In this document: one piece after another, positions 49,255 through 60,926 of the stretch | How positions within the stretch are numbered: position 1 is the first letter of the stretch | Layout: each line of letters opens with the position of its first letter | Assembly (NCBI GenBank): GCA_038025085.1 | Contig: CM076147.1 | Location: 31,718,766 to 31,782,765 of the forward strand | Direction: 5' to 3' | Source of the DNA: Tetragonia tetragonoides | Taxonomy: Eukaryota; Streptophyta; Magnoliopsida; Caryophyllales; Aizoaceae | DNA length: 64,000 nucleotides | Notes under the pieces: generated by a model | Told to the model about the DNA's origin: nothing | What the model saw: the letters and a program-made list of their open reading frames with translations, nothing else | The model's database searches: none | Made by a program: the position numbers and the translations under genes

Positions 49255-49425
49255 AGAGTAAGTTTTGTGTGAGATCAACTCATATATAGAAAAATTGGGT
49301 TGTAATTATTTAAGAAATGTAGGGATTAATTATTACAAGTCGTGACCCTTATTCAACTAAAAAATAACCCTCATATTATCAAAAGTTACGAAAAGATCGT
49401 ATTAAACAAGTTTCGTGGTGAAACT
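49255..49425. repeat. Dispersed repeat, copy 3
   Basis: Starts 'tgtgtgagatcaac', ends 'aagatcgtattaaacaag'. Same layout as 47603-47750. Confidence 0.45.
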
Positions 49426-49725
49426 AACAAAAAGAAAAAAGAAAGACAATGAAAATGTGGGAAGAAAAGGAGGCTAGACGGTGGCAAAATAAAGCAGGCG
49501 GCTTAAGATTGGTGGATCTTGGGAAGAGTTGTTAATTGTTAAACAAACGCGCAAGTTTGCTGTCATATATATCGATCATCCAGTATGGAGTTTGGCCCTT
49601 TGCTTGTTGCTGCGCCAATAATATTGCATGTACTTGTCAGAAAATTGCATGGACTTTATATTTCATTTTCTCTTATTTTATAAGAAGCTGAGTAGTGGGG
49701 TGAGTAACTAGCAAAAAAAAAAAAA

Positions 49726-49925
49726 AAGAGTAGTGAGGTGAGTAGTTCGACACTCTTATCGTCCCTTAAGTAAGGTTAAGAGTTTCAATCTTGTGAATGG
49801 CGAGAAACTATTTAATGGGAGCACTTTACCCTTTCGTAGGCCGATCCGGTGCAAACAGGATTAGCTTTGGCCCAAAAAACTTTGGTAAAAGTGCGGCTAA
49901 ACCAAAAAAAAACCAAAAAAAAAAG
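49726..49925 (+). mobile_element. Probable SINE
   Basis: B-box-like 'gagtttcaatctt' near the start, conserved-looking 3' body and a long A-rich tail (49903-49945). No clear target duplication because the flanks are low complexity. Confidence 0.5.
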
Positions 49926-50354
49926 AAAAGAAAGAAAGAAATAGTAGAGTAGATAATTTGGTGCATTTTATTTTCTATATACGGCTGCCTACCAGGATGC
50001 AAATTGCAAAAGGCCGTGATTTTAGATAACTTGATCAGACTGCTGGTTCTTCTGTTGGTTTGATTATTTTTGTTTTCTAGTTATTTATTATTTCAAGGTG
50101 ATTTTATCTGATCTGTTGCTCTAGAAATTGTCTTGATGTGGTAACGTAACACTTTATGTTTGGTTTGAAACGGTCATCCCATAAGGGCTAAGGCCTAAGA
50201 GTACGACCATACCCAAAAGGCAAACTCCCTCCTACCTTATCTACAAGCAAAGAAAAAGCTCATACTTATATCACAATCATCAAGTTTTGATGAATGACAT
50301 GTATCGATCGATGAATGTGTCTTTTGGCTACTCATGAGTCGTTAGAGCATTAGA

Positions 50355-50480
50355 AAAATTCATATGAGACGGTCTCACCTTCAAATAAGTTAAGTAGAAT
50401 GTCATTATGCTTACCGCTTACTTCATGCTTGACTATAGAGGTGACATCATTTTAAAGCGCACGGTCTCATAAGAGACCTT
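50355..50480. repeat. Short inverted-repeat element, family member
   Basis: Left 'ttcatatgagacggtctcac', right inverted 'aaaaggtctcttatgagacc'. The best-preserved TIRs of the four copies. Confidence 0.55.
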
Positions 50481-50700
50481 TTAGAGTAGCTATAGTCTAT
50501 AGATGAATACTCCAATCCCTTAAATAAATTTCATGTACAATTAGCTTGGCCGGTGTGAGAGAATAATATAGGGCTTTATCCAGCCCAATCTATATGGAAA
50601 AGAGACTATATGCGTGTGAAGTTTGTTATAGGGCTGGATTTAATATATGACAAAGGTTGTGGGGTTCAATTCCTATTAAGCCTCTTTGTTGAGCTTGCCT

Positions 50701-51340
50701 CACTACAACATTTCAGTTCAAAGAGGGTGTTTTAAAACGTCCTTTTTGATCAAAAAACTCCTTATTAGATTAAGAATGTGTTTTTTAAAATGCCCTATTT
50801 GTCTCTTTGTCTTAAGTTATTGAGGCACTTTTAAAAAACGCCCTATTTAATAAGAAACAAATAGGGCATTTTCAATTGTCATCCTTATTTTTACTCAAAT
50901 AGGACATTTTCAATTGCTCTCCTTATTTTTGCTCAAATAAGATATTTTTAAATGCCTTCTATACACTTAACATACAAGGCATTGTTTTATCACAAAGGCA
51001 ATTTAAAATGCCCTTTTTATCTTAGACAAGAGAGTCTAAACCATTGCAAACCAATCGGTCAAAGCTATAAAATTTCGGTCAAACCTGGGAAACAAATTAA
51101 ACAAATGGTCCAAAACAATTTTTCGCGTGTAAATTTTATCACGCTTTTTGAAATTTTAGCAGTAATTAAGAGGGCATTTTTTTTAAAAGTGCCTTATTAG
51201 ATAATGCATAATTAAAAGGGAGGGCACTTTTTTTTTAGAAATGCCCTATTAGATAATGCATAATTGAAAGAAATGGCACTTTCCAAAACGGCCATTTTGA
51301 TTCATACAAAACGCCCTCTTTAACCTTATTTCTTGTAGTG
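50701..51340. mobile_element. Non-autonomous CACTA element, 640 bp
   Basis: Begins CACTACAAC and ends GTTGTAGTG-like ('cttgtagtg'), with subterminal 'aaagaggg' / 'ccctcttt' and many 'aaatgccctatt' motifs. 3-bp duplication cct at 50698-50700 and 51341-51343. The plus-strand frame at 50952-51200 is a shadow. Confidence 0.88.
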
Positions 51341-51343
51341 CCT

Positions 51344-53242
51344 ACAGGTTTATCTTGTTGGCTCGCCTAGTATACTAGGTGTATCCTTGTAGATTATCAT
51401 TAAAAAATATTTTTTAAATGCTAGTATTAAATTATTAAAGAATGATATTAGGCATATAGCAAGTAATATAGAGTTACACAAAATCAAAATTGTATTTGTG
51501 TGTAATGTTTCTTTTTCCTCTTCTTTATTTATTTATTTATAGCTATGTGTAATGTAAATTTGCTTATTTGACATGAAATAGTTGTTTGATCCAAAGGGAT
51601 AAATGAATTTCATATCTTTTATTCAAAAAAATAGTTAAGTGCCAGATTCATAACTATCATATTGACATACCATATACCATATACTATATCAATTGATATA
51701 TTTATACCCCCATGTGTTTACGTATTTACATAACTTTCTACAAATGGTTTTTATCCATCTTTACTTTTCATCATATTTTATTTTCTTTTTGACTACAATA
51801 GGTTTACATTATATTTGATGTTAAATTTCTTATATGTGCCATCGCATTTGTTATGCAATGTTGTTTGGATCCATGTAGAGATATCAATTAGTTTTCTATT
51901 TTTTTAAAAATTAAAATAATTTTTAAAGAAGTTAATTATCTGTACAACTATATTATTCACACATTCTACCAGACACTATATTTCTCCATCTCCATGGTGT
52001 TTAATCATGTAATTTTCCAATACTGACTTTCTACTATTTAACTGAGGTATGAATTATCACTTATAAATTTTGAGATGTATGTATAAATATTACCGATACA
52101 TGACTTTTATCATTTTTTTAAAAATAGTTATTACTTGTGACTATTCTCCCTTATTAAATTCATTATGTCTACTTTTAGTATAATTTAGGTTAAGTTCATG
52201 TACCGTATTTATGAAATTGATGTTCATGTATCCACATTTAATTAGATTATATGGTGTGTGCATGCATGTATTTTATTAATTAGGGGACATAAATAACATT
52301 GACTTTTGGATAAGATGCTGACTGTGCATGGTGATGTGGCAAGCCACATGTCAATGCCGCAGCATGCATGATCCACTTTTATATATATACATTAGATGTG
52401 TATAGTTTGCAGACTATTACACATATTTGGAGTTTATCCGTACATACTCAATAGGGATTGTGAGTTCTGAGTTGCGAGTTGCGAGTTGCTCGTAAAATAT
52501 ATATATATATATATATACATTATAAAAATAAAAATAAAAACCTCATCCATGCGAAATCCAAATTGTAATATGTTGCAGTTGCAGATGTGGAGAAAGAGAT
52601 GTGAAGAACAGAACATGGTTTCCCATTTCGTGCGGCGGTTTGTCTGCCATATATAAATAATGGCTCAGACTGTCAGCCATAGATCAGCAATTGAGCATAT
52701 TCCTGGAATTCCTTATAAGGAAGTTGTTCCCTTGCTCTTGTTTTATATTGGTCTACATATATCTTTACTGTAATTGGACTTCAATTTCTTGTTTTTAAAT
52801 GAAAATCATCTCATATCTGTTGCAAGCACCGGTAAGTTTTGTCTTTCTTTTTTTTTTTTTTTTTTTTTTGAGGTGAAGTTTTGTCTTTCTTTAGCAAACA
52901 GGAGAAAGGAGACTAATTATAGAGAGGTCACTGTGCTAATCTAGATACTGTTAATATATGCTTTGCGGCTTTTAATATCGTTTGTGCTTAATATTTGTAA
53001 GGGAATCAATTTTATTTTTTTAATGCGACACATATGCACTTGTACACATATAATCATCATCATCCATTTTATACTTGTGCTTCAAAGACTCAATTATAGG
53101 AATCAAAAGGTTTTCTATGAGTCGATCTCAAGATAAGACCCCTTTATTACTATCCATTTTATGTTTATAAAAAATTAATGTTGTCTGATGGATCATGGAT
53201 CAAAATGAACTAAGTAGACAAGGGATAAATATGAACTAAGTA
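51344..53242. other. AT-rich intergenic DNA
   Basis: No gene supported. Contains a TA microsatellite (52498-52516), RY-like 'catgcatg' motifs (about 52261 and 52363) and a long T run (52848-52869). Confidence 0.5.
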
Positions 53243-53364
53243 CTCCCTCCGTTCCTATCAAACGTTACCATTTACTTTTGGCACAAAGATCAAGGAAAGC
53301 TTTTTTTGCCATGTGCTTTCCCCTTCTACCCTCAACATTAGTCACATTTGGATGGTGAAAATTA

Positions 53365-53620
53365 CTCCCTCCGTCTCACCAAGATGTTTACACTTTATTT
53401 TTCAAGGTCAAAGTTGACAAACTTTGACCATGAATTAGTGAAAAAGGACAAAGATTTATAATGTAAAAATGCTATTGTTAAATTCGTTTTAAAGAATACT
53501 TTTAAAAAAATTATAAATTTATAATTTATTTATGCATTTAATTACAATTATTTATGGTCAAAGTGGTGCATTGGAGACCATAAAAAAGCAAATGTAAACA
53601 TTTTCATAAACCGGATGGAG
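53365..53620. mobile_element. Stowaway MITE, family S1 copy 1, 256 bp
   Basis: TIRs 'ctccctccgtctcaccaaga' and its diverged inverse, flanked by TA (53363-53364, 53621-53622). A close relative is at 59793-60047. Confidence 0.9.
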
Positions 53621-53809
53621 TATTAAGTAACAATATTAATTTTTAAAATTTCCTTAATTAACTAATTGTTTTTCAGCCCCAACTTGTCCGGCAAGAGGAG
53701 AGAGAAAATTAATTTTTCCGGCCACTTTTGTTTTCATCCTCAAACTATAGCCCATTTCAATCCAAACTTCAAATCTCAAAGGGGTAATGGTGAGTGGTGG
53801 ATACATACA

Positions 53810-53813
<4 letters not shown>

Positions 53814-53882
<69 letters not shown>
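53814..53882. repeat. (GA)n microsatellite
   Basis: About 34 GA units, essentially uninterrupted. Confidence 0.97.
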
Positions 53883-53886
<4 letters not shown>

Positions 53887-54439
53887 GGTGGGGTGTGGAT
53901 GGTGGTTCTGGTGGGTGGGGCGCGGCTGGTGGGTGGGACGCGGTTATGGTGTTTAGTGACTTGAGGAGAGAGAAAGAAGAGGGTGTGGGATGGATGAAGG
54001 GCGCAGCTTGCGGGTGGTGGTTATGGGGTGGTGGACCCACGAATCTGAGGAGAGAGAGAGAAGAGGGTGGGGCGGCTAGTGGTGGTTGGTTGGTGGTTGG
54101 GTGGGGCGACATGGAGTGGTTGGTTGGTGGATGGGGGGTGGTTGGTTGGTTGGTGGTTTTGGTAGGTGGGGGTTGGGGCGGCCGGTGGTGTATCTGGTGG
54201 GTGCGCTGTGGGGTGGGGCTGCAGGTGGTGGTGGTGGTTATGGGTGGATAGTGACTTGAGGTGAGAGAAAGAAGAGGGTGGGGGCTTGGATTTTAATGGG
54301 GGGTAATATTGTAAATGACTAGCAAATTGTTTACCAAATAAAGAAATGAGAGTGTTTGTATGAAACATCCATTTTAGGCAAATGATAGTGTTTGACAGGA
54401 ACGGAGGGAGTACAATTTATACAAACAAAATCTAGGTGG

Positions 54440-57400
54440 CCATTGTCCTAGCGCCCAATGAGCGTCATGTCCCAGATCCCATAGGTGAAGTCGGAGTTCG
54501 AAAACCCATATGACCGTCCCAAGGCATCGGAGGTCCTCTAGGGTGACGAGAAGTTTGGGCAAATAAATCGGGCCCCAAGAAGCCGAAAATCAAAGGCTAT
54601 AATCCATGTTTTTTGGGCTTCCGGGAGGCCCCAGAATGAAAGTGTATATTTTCGCACCACATCGCATGGGACACTCTTAGGGAATATAAGGCCCCCCGGG
54701 TCCGTTATCGGGGTCCTTAATAGGCTTGTAAAGGCGTTTTTATGGGACACCAATGTAAGGACCGGAACACCAAAGACATGGGTGATATCGAAGTTCGGGG
54801 ATTCATATGTCCCTCCAGGGGCACCGAGGGTCTTCTAGGGTCATGATATACCCCTCGAAGAAGTTTGGGCAAAAATGATACCCGTACCCTAGAAAGCCGA
54901 AAACAAATGCTATAATCCACGTTACTTGGGCTTACGGGAGGCCCCAAAACGAATGTGAATATTTTCCCACCAAACCGCACGGAACACCCTTAAGGCACAT
55001 GGGAGGCCCAAGGGGTTGCTTATTTGGTCCCTAATAGGTTTGGATGGGCGTTCTACGAGACACTAGTGTAAGAGTCGGAACACAAAAGGCATGGGTGATA
55101 TCAAAATTCGGGGATCCGGATGATCCTCTCGGGGCACCGAGGCTCTAGTAGGGTCATGATAGATCCCCCGGAGAAGTTTGGGCAAAAATGACACCCGGGC
55201 CCCGGGAACCGAAAACGAAAGCTATAATGCACGTTTTTGGGCTTCCGAAAAACGCAAAACGGATATTTTCACACCACATCGCATGGAACACCCCTAGGGA
55301 CCATAAGAGCCCCCCTGGGTCCGTTATCAGGGTCCTTGATAGGCTTGTAAGGGCGTTTTTATGAGACACAAATGTGAGGGCCGGAACACAAAAGGCATGG
55401 GTGATATCAAAGTTCGGGGATTCAAATGCCCCTGGGGGAACCGAGCGTCCTCTAGGGTCATGACATATCCCTCGGAGAAATTTCGGCAAAAATGATACCC
55501 GGACCCCAGGAAGCCGAAAACGAAGCCTATAATCCACGTTTTTTGGGCTTCCGGGAGGCCCCAAAACGAATGTGGATATTTTCGTACCACATTGCATGGA
55601 TTACCCCTAGAGGACATGGGAGGCCCAAGGGGTTGCTTATCTCGTCTCTGATAGGGTTTGGAAGGCGTTCTACAAGACACTAGTGTAAGAGTCGGAACAC
55701 CAAAGACATGGGTGATATTGAAGTTTGGGGATCCTGATGACCCTGTCGGGGCACCGAGAGTCTACTAGGGTCATGATAGACTCCCCGGAGAAGCTTGGGC
55801 AAAAATGACACCCGGGCCCCGGGAAGCCAAAAACGAAAGCTATAATGCATGTTTTTTGGGCTTCCGGAAAACCCAAAACGAAGGTGGATATTTTCACACC
55901 ACATCGCACAGAACACCCCTAGAGACCATAAGAGGCCCCTGGTGTCTGTTATCGAGGTCCTTGATAGGTTTGTAAGGGCATTTTCATGAGACACCAATGT
56001 AAGGGCCGGAACAAAAAAGGCATGAGTGATATCGAAGTTCGGGATTTCGAACGACCCTCCCGGGGCATCGAGCGCCCTCTAGGGTCATGATATACCTCTC
56101 GGAGAAGTTTGGGAAAAAATGATACCCGTACCCCAAGAAGCCGAAAACAAAGGCTATAATCCACGTTTTTTGGGCTTCTGGGAGGCCCCAAAACGAATGT
56201 GGATATTTTCGCACTACATCGAACGGAACACCCCTAGGAGACATGGGAGACCCAAGGGGTTGCTTATCCGGTCCCTGATACGTTTGGAAGGCGTTCTACG
56301 AGACACTAGTGTAAGAGTCGGAACAACAAAGGCATGGATGACATCGAAGTTCGGGGATCCGGATGACCCTCTCGGGAAACCGAGGGTCATTTAGGGTCAT
56401 GATAGACCCCATGGAGAAGTTTGGGGAGAAATGACACCTGGGCCCCGGAAAGCCGAAAACGAAAGCTATAATCCACGTTTTTGGGCTTCCGAAAAACCCC
56501 AAAACGAAGGTGAATATTTTCACACCACATCGCACGAAACACTCACAGGGAACATTTATTTATTATTATTATTATTATTATTTTTTTTTTTTTTTGGTTT
56601 TAAGATGGTAAGATAGTCCCAGCAGCTTGGGGGGATGGTAAAGGGGATCCCAAACTGCTAGGGATGAGAATCGAACCCCCGTATTGGGGGTGGAAAGCGG
56701 GAGTAGTGCCACTGCACCAAACCCAAATTCTCCACCCATAGGGAACATAAGAGACCCTCGGAGTCCGTATCGGGGTCCTTGATAGGCATGTAAGGGCTTT
56801 TTTATTGGACACCAATGTAAGGGCCAGAACACCAAAGATATGGGTGAAATCGAAGTTCGGGAATTCAAATGACCCTACCGGGGCACCGAGGGTCCTCTAG
56901 GGTCATGATATACCCCTCAGAGAAGTTTGGGCAAAAATGATACCTGGACCCCAGGAAGCCGAAAATGAAGGTTATAATCCATGTTTTTTAGGCTTCCGGA
57001 AGGTCCAAAACGAAGGTGGATATTTTCGCACCACATCGAACGGAACACCCTAAAGAGACATGGGAGGCCCAAGGGGTTGCTTATCTGGTCCCTGATAGGT
57101 TTTGAAGGGCATTCTACGAGACACTAGTGTAAGAGTCGGAACACCAATAAAGCCATGAGTGATATTGAATTTCGGGGATCCGGATGACCCTCTCGGAGCA
57201 CTGAGTATCCTCTAGGGTCATGATAGACCCCCCCGGAGAAGTTTGGGCAAGTATGACACCCGGGCCTCGGAAAGCCGAAAACGAAAGATATAATGCACGT
57301 TTTTTGGGCTTCCGGAAAACCCAAAAACGAATAAGGTGGATATTTTCACACCACATCGCACGGAACACCCCTAGGAGACATGAGAGGCCCCCGGGGTTGC

Positions 57401-57790
57401 TTATCTGGTCCGTAATAGGTTTGGAAGGGCGTTTTACGGGACATTGGTGTAAGAGTCGGAACACCAAAGGCATGGGTGATATCGAAATTGGGGGATCCTG
57501 ATGAACCTCCCGGAGCACTGAGGTTTCTCTACGGTCATGATACACCCCCCGGAGAAGTTTGGGCAAAAATGACACACGAGACTCGGGAAGCCGAAAACGA
57601 AGGCTAATAATTCACCTTTTTTTAGCTTCCACAAGGCCCCAGAACGAATGTGAATATTTTCGCGCTATATCCCACGAGACAAGCCTCGTGGACATAAAAG
57701 GCCTCCGGGGTAGGTTATTGGGTCCTTGGTTAGGATTGGAAGGGCCTCTTACTGAAAATCGGAGGCTAATCCATGGTTTTTGGGTGCCGA
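54440..57790. repeat. Satellite-like tandem array, about 312-bp monomers with dimeric organisation
   Basis: About 10-11 monomers. The anchor 'cggaacaccaaag' recurs near 54763, 55076, 55382, 55693, 56007, 56319, 56825, 57137 and 57457, spaced 306-320 bp except where a SINE of about 194 bp interrupts. Variants alternate: type A ('accaatgtaagg.cc') and type B ('ctagtgtaagagtc'), so the higher-order unit is about 625 bp. The first and last units are diverged. Minus-strand frames up to 153 codons are by-products of a monomer length divisible by three; no known domain. Confidence 0.9.
56549..56742 (-). mobile_element. tRNA-derived SINE inserted in the satellite
   Basis: Minus-strand A box 'ggtgcagtggc', B box 'gggttcgattctc', T run (A tail) at 56580-56595 with ATT microsatellite. 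Flanks repeat 'agggaacat' (about 56547 and 56741). Confidence 0.82.
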
Positions 57791-58390
57791 GCATGACTCC
57801 CCACCACCTCATGCCACCAAACCTACTTCCAAGCGTTCTCTACTATTATAATTAATGAGGACTCATAATTTTTCCCAATTTGTTTGAAGTGATTTCTAAT
57901 TTTTTTTTTTATACATTAGTTCTATTTTTCAGCGTATTTTTAAATTAAAAATTAAATTGCTACAATTTGTGGAAAAATAATGTTTTTCCGTAACTTAATA
58001 ATATGCTTGAAAAGTTTGGGTAGTTGTTTCTACTCCTGTTAAAACCACTAAACCTTATAAGATTATTTAGTGAGTAGTTGTTTGAGAGAGGGCTTGTAGG
58101 CGAAGGAAGGCAAGCGAGGCAACATCAAGCAACTACCATTATGAAATTTATGCACTAGGTGTGTCTACTCCACGACTTTTGGGTAACGAGCACGGCTCCA
58201 CACCCCCCGTACCACCAAACGTACCCCCAAACAGTCTCTACTATTATAGTGAGGTCTCATAATTTTTTCCAATTTTATTTAAGAGATTTCTAATAATTTT
58301 TTGATATTTTTTCTCTTTTCCAGTGTAACTTTTTAATTAAAAGTTAAATTAAATAGCTTTAAACATTCTAGTTGGTATAACTGTTCAGCG
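57769..58390. repeat. Diverged direct repeat about 400 bp apart
   Basis: The segment 57769-57960 ('tttttgggtgccgagcatga', 'tctctactattat') resembles 58171-58375 ('cttttgggtaacgagcacgg', 'tctctactattat') in the same orientation. This abuts the end of the satellite. Confidence 0.6.
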
Positions 58391-59056
58391 AAAACAATGT
58401 AAAGCAATATATGGTGCTAAGCTTAATGAAGTTGGAGGGGTTATCTTGTAAAGAGAGGAGGTGTAGATACCAAATGCTTATTAGCAATCGCAAAGAGAAA
58501 TACGAAAAACCTTACCAAAATGGGGATGGTGTACACGATGCCGGAAAGATGGCGCACGACGTTGATGAGATCCAGATACGAACGTTGAACATATGGGAAG
58601 GTAGAAGATGAATTGATGGTGTGTGATTCCATCATGTATTAATGAGAGAGGAATTAGCTTTTTTATTATTTTGTTAGCTCAATTTCTTGGATTTGTAACG
58701 TCTGACAACTTGTGAGAATGAAAGGAAGGGGATGAAGGAGTCACTAAACTCTATTTTGTTTTTGAAACGTCTGATTGTTGCTATTTTCTCTCTTCTTTTT
58801 TTCCTTCTTTCATGACTCATATAACACGTCATTAGTAAATTAACACGTTATTTGGCAATTCAGAGGCTTATGTGGCGAGTTCTGATTTAAACATTGCGTT
58901 TGAATCTAATTATATAGATTTCAAAAAATGAAACGGGTCATTGTTCCCAACTCCCCATAGCCCTGATCTGGATCCGGTTAGTGTTGGCTGCTGCTACCCC
59001 CTCTCTCCCCACACACGGTCCCCACAGAGTTGCCGGAATTTCTTGTATTATTATAA
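58391..59056. other. Intergenic DNA
   Basis: A 66-codon plus-strand frame at 58411-58611 has no recognisable domain. No gene supported. Confidence 0.45.
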
Positions 59057-59350
59057 GGGTTTTTTGGTTGGGGGTAATGATTAAAGGGGTAATGAAATTA
59101 ATTTATAGGCGAAAATGGGATGTATGTGAGATAGTGGGAGTTAGATTTTGTGAGAATGAAGGTAATAATCACCCCCAATTTGGGGATAATAGAAACCCAC
59201 CTGCCCCTAAGGTAATGATTGTCCTCATTTTCCTTCATTTTTTCCATTAACCCGCTTAATTAATTACCCGTGTCACTACTTTACCTTACTATTTTACACT
59301 TTAATTTGCTATATTATCCTAATAACCATTACCTTCAACCAAACGACACC
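59057..59350. mobile_element. Tourist-like MITE, family T1 copy 3, 294 bp
   Basis: Same family as 38735-39030, with a diverged left tip ('gggttttttggttggggg') and TAA flanks (59054-59056, 59351-59353). Confidence 0.88.
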
Positions 59351-59792
59351 TAAATATCTTGAGTCTTTGTGATTAGAGACATAAAATCAATTTGTGCCCA
59401 TATGTACACACAGTCACTCAGTCATATACTGTACCACTTATGCTGAGTTGTGCATTACTACCATTTAGCATTTGCGTGCCATATCCTTAAAAAGTATTTA
59501 AAAAATTGGCCTTAATAACGTTTGTGGCCTTTTCGGTTGTATCTTCAATGCACCAATAATTTTCCCCTCCTCTCAAATCTAAGGCACCAATTAATTATTT
59601 ATCTTTCTCCCTAACTTTCGGTACCAGTGTTTGGTATGCCCTGCATGTCTTTGGGGAAACATAATGGTGAACTTTGTGTATGATTTTTTTCTGTTTTATC
59701 GCTAACTACAGCCCTAATTTTTACCCTTTTTTTTTTCCAGTCATCAGCAAATCGTTGATGGTAAACCCCAATTCTTTTAGTTTCTTTTAGTA

Positions 59793-60047
59793 TTCTTTCC
59801 GTTTCGCCAAGATGTTTACACTTCATTTTCTAAGGTCAAAGTTTATAAACTTTGACCATGAATTAGTGAAAAAATACAAAGATTTATAATGTAAAAATGA
59901 TATTGTTAGATTCATTTTAAAGAATATTTTTGAAAAATTATAATTTTATAATTTATATATGCATATAATTACAATTATCTACGGTCAAAGTGGTGCATTG
60001 GAGACCGTGAAAAAGCAAATGTAAACATCTTCATGCAACGGAGGGAG
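59793..60047. mobile_element. Stowaway MITE, family S1 copy 2, 255 bp
   Basis: Aligns end to end with 53365-53620, including 'ggtcaaagtggtgcattgga'. TA flanks at 59791-59792 and 60048-60049. Confidence 0.9.
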
Positions 60048-60132
60048 TACTTCAGTTTTGTTGTTGGGAATAAAACCAGACTCTCTTAAGAGGAGCCAAT
60101 GCAACTTGGCTACACTCGCAATCAAGTAATAA

Positions 60133-60419
60133 GGCTCCGTTTGATTCACCTTAATTTTACTTAAATTCAGTTCAGTTCAGTCCAGTTCAGTTCAGTTCAT
60201 GCGTAACTTTATCACTCATATAACTTTTTATTCCGAAATAATTTTATAATGATAATTATGTCATCGGAAAGATCTCAAAGCATACTTTCAAATGAGTCCA
60301 ATATTCACTATGTTTGGACAAATTTTAAATGGTTAACGGTCAAGTTTAAAAAATCAATTCAGTTCAGTTCAGTTTTTTTCAGTTCAGATCAGTTTTATTC
60401 AGGTGAATCAAACGGAGCC
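60133..60419. mobile_element. Tourist-like MITE, family T2 copy 2, 287 bp
   Basis: TIRs 'ggctccgtttgattcacctt' and inverse, with TAA flanks (60130-60132, 60420-60422) and 'ttcagttcag' repeats near both ends. Same family as 43636-43907. Confidence 0.92.
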
Positions 60420-60539
60420 TAAGTGTCCAAGAATGAAGTAATGAGTGTCCAAAAATGAAGTCTACTACATTTTGAAAAAAAATTTAAAAATTTAAACAAA
60501 TAAAATAAAATAAAGATGTTGTGAGAGGGTGTGGCCAAG

Positions 60540-60925
60540 TTGGCTATACTTAGGTGTAGTGAATAATCATTGGTTAGTTTGTCCCAATTTTTTTGGGTAT
60601 GATGGTCTCTCCTTTTATGAGAGTTAGTTTGTTTTCTATTTCGTTATTCGTATGATGGCACTGCAAATCTTCTTCTTCAAGAGGGATTCTATGATGTTAG
60701 ATTTGTACATTCAACAAAGTTATGGCGATAGAGCCCTCCTGGAAAAGGCTGTAATATGAAAAACAACCATTGAAAGGAGACCGTTCGGACTCGTTGAATC
60801 TACCATGCTAAATAATTTTTTTACTCGATTATTGTTTGATGTTTTAGAATTGCATCTTGTTGATTTTGATTTCGTTTGTAGATGTCGTATGACTTATTAT
60901 ATAAATGAATTTATTTTTACAAAAA
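60540..60925 (+). repeat. Possible retroelement fragment
   Basis: More complex than its surroundings, ending 'ataaatgaatttatttttac', which resembles plant LINE 3' ends. Weakly similar to about 47440-47590. No protein domain. Confidence 0.25.
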
Positions 60926-60926
60926 C

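Larger units (their letters stand above)
53243..54410. mobile_element. Long Stowaway-type element, 1.17 kb, with nested MITE and simple repeats
   Basis: Ends 'ctccctccgttcctatcaaa' and, inverted, 'ctccctccgttcctgtcaaa', flanked by TA (53241-53242, 54411-54412). Inside are a second Stowaway (53365-53620), a GA run and G/T-rich 'ggttggtggt' repeats. The 96-152 codon frames are repeat artefacts. Confidence 0.82.

Noticed and set aside
52600..52840. Possible microRNA precursor
   Set aside because: No match to a mature plant miRNA I could recognise and no convincing long stem.
53654..54251. Proline/serine-rich and glycine/tryptophan-rich ORFs on both strands
   Set aside because: Products of the GA run and GGTTGG-type simple repeats inside a Stowaway-type element.
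55154..57575. Repeated minus-strand ORFs of 80-153 codons with a shared protein-like pattern
   Set aside because: They follow the 312-bp satellite monomer, whose length is divisible by three; overlapping frames are equally open and no domain is recognisable.
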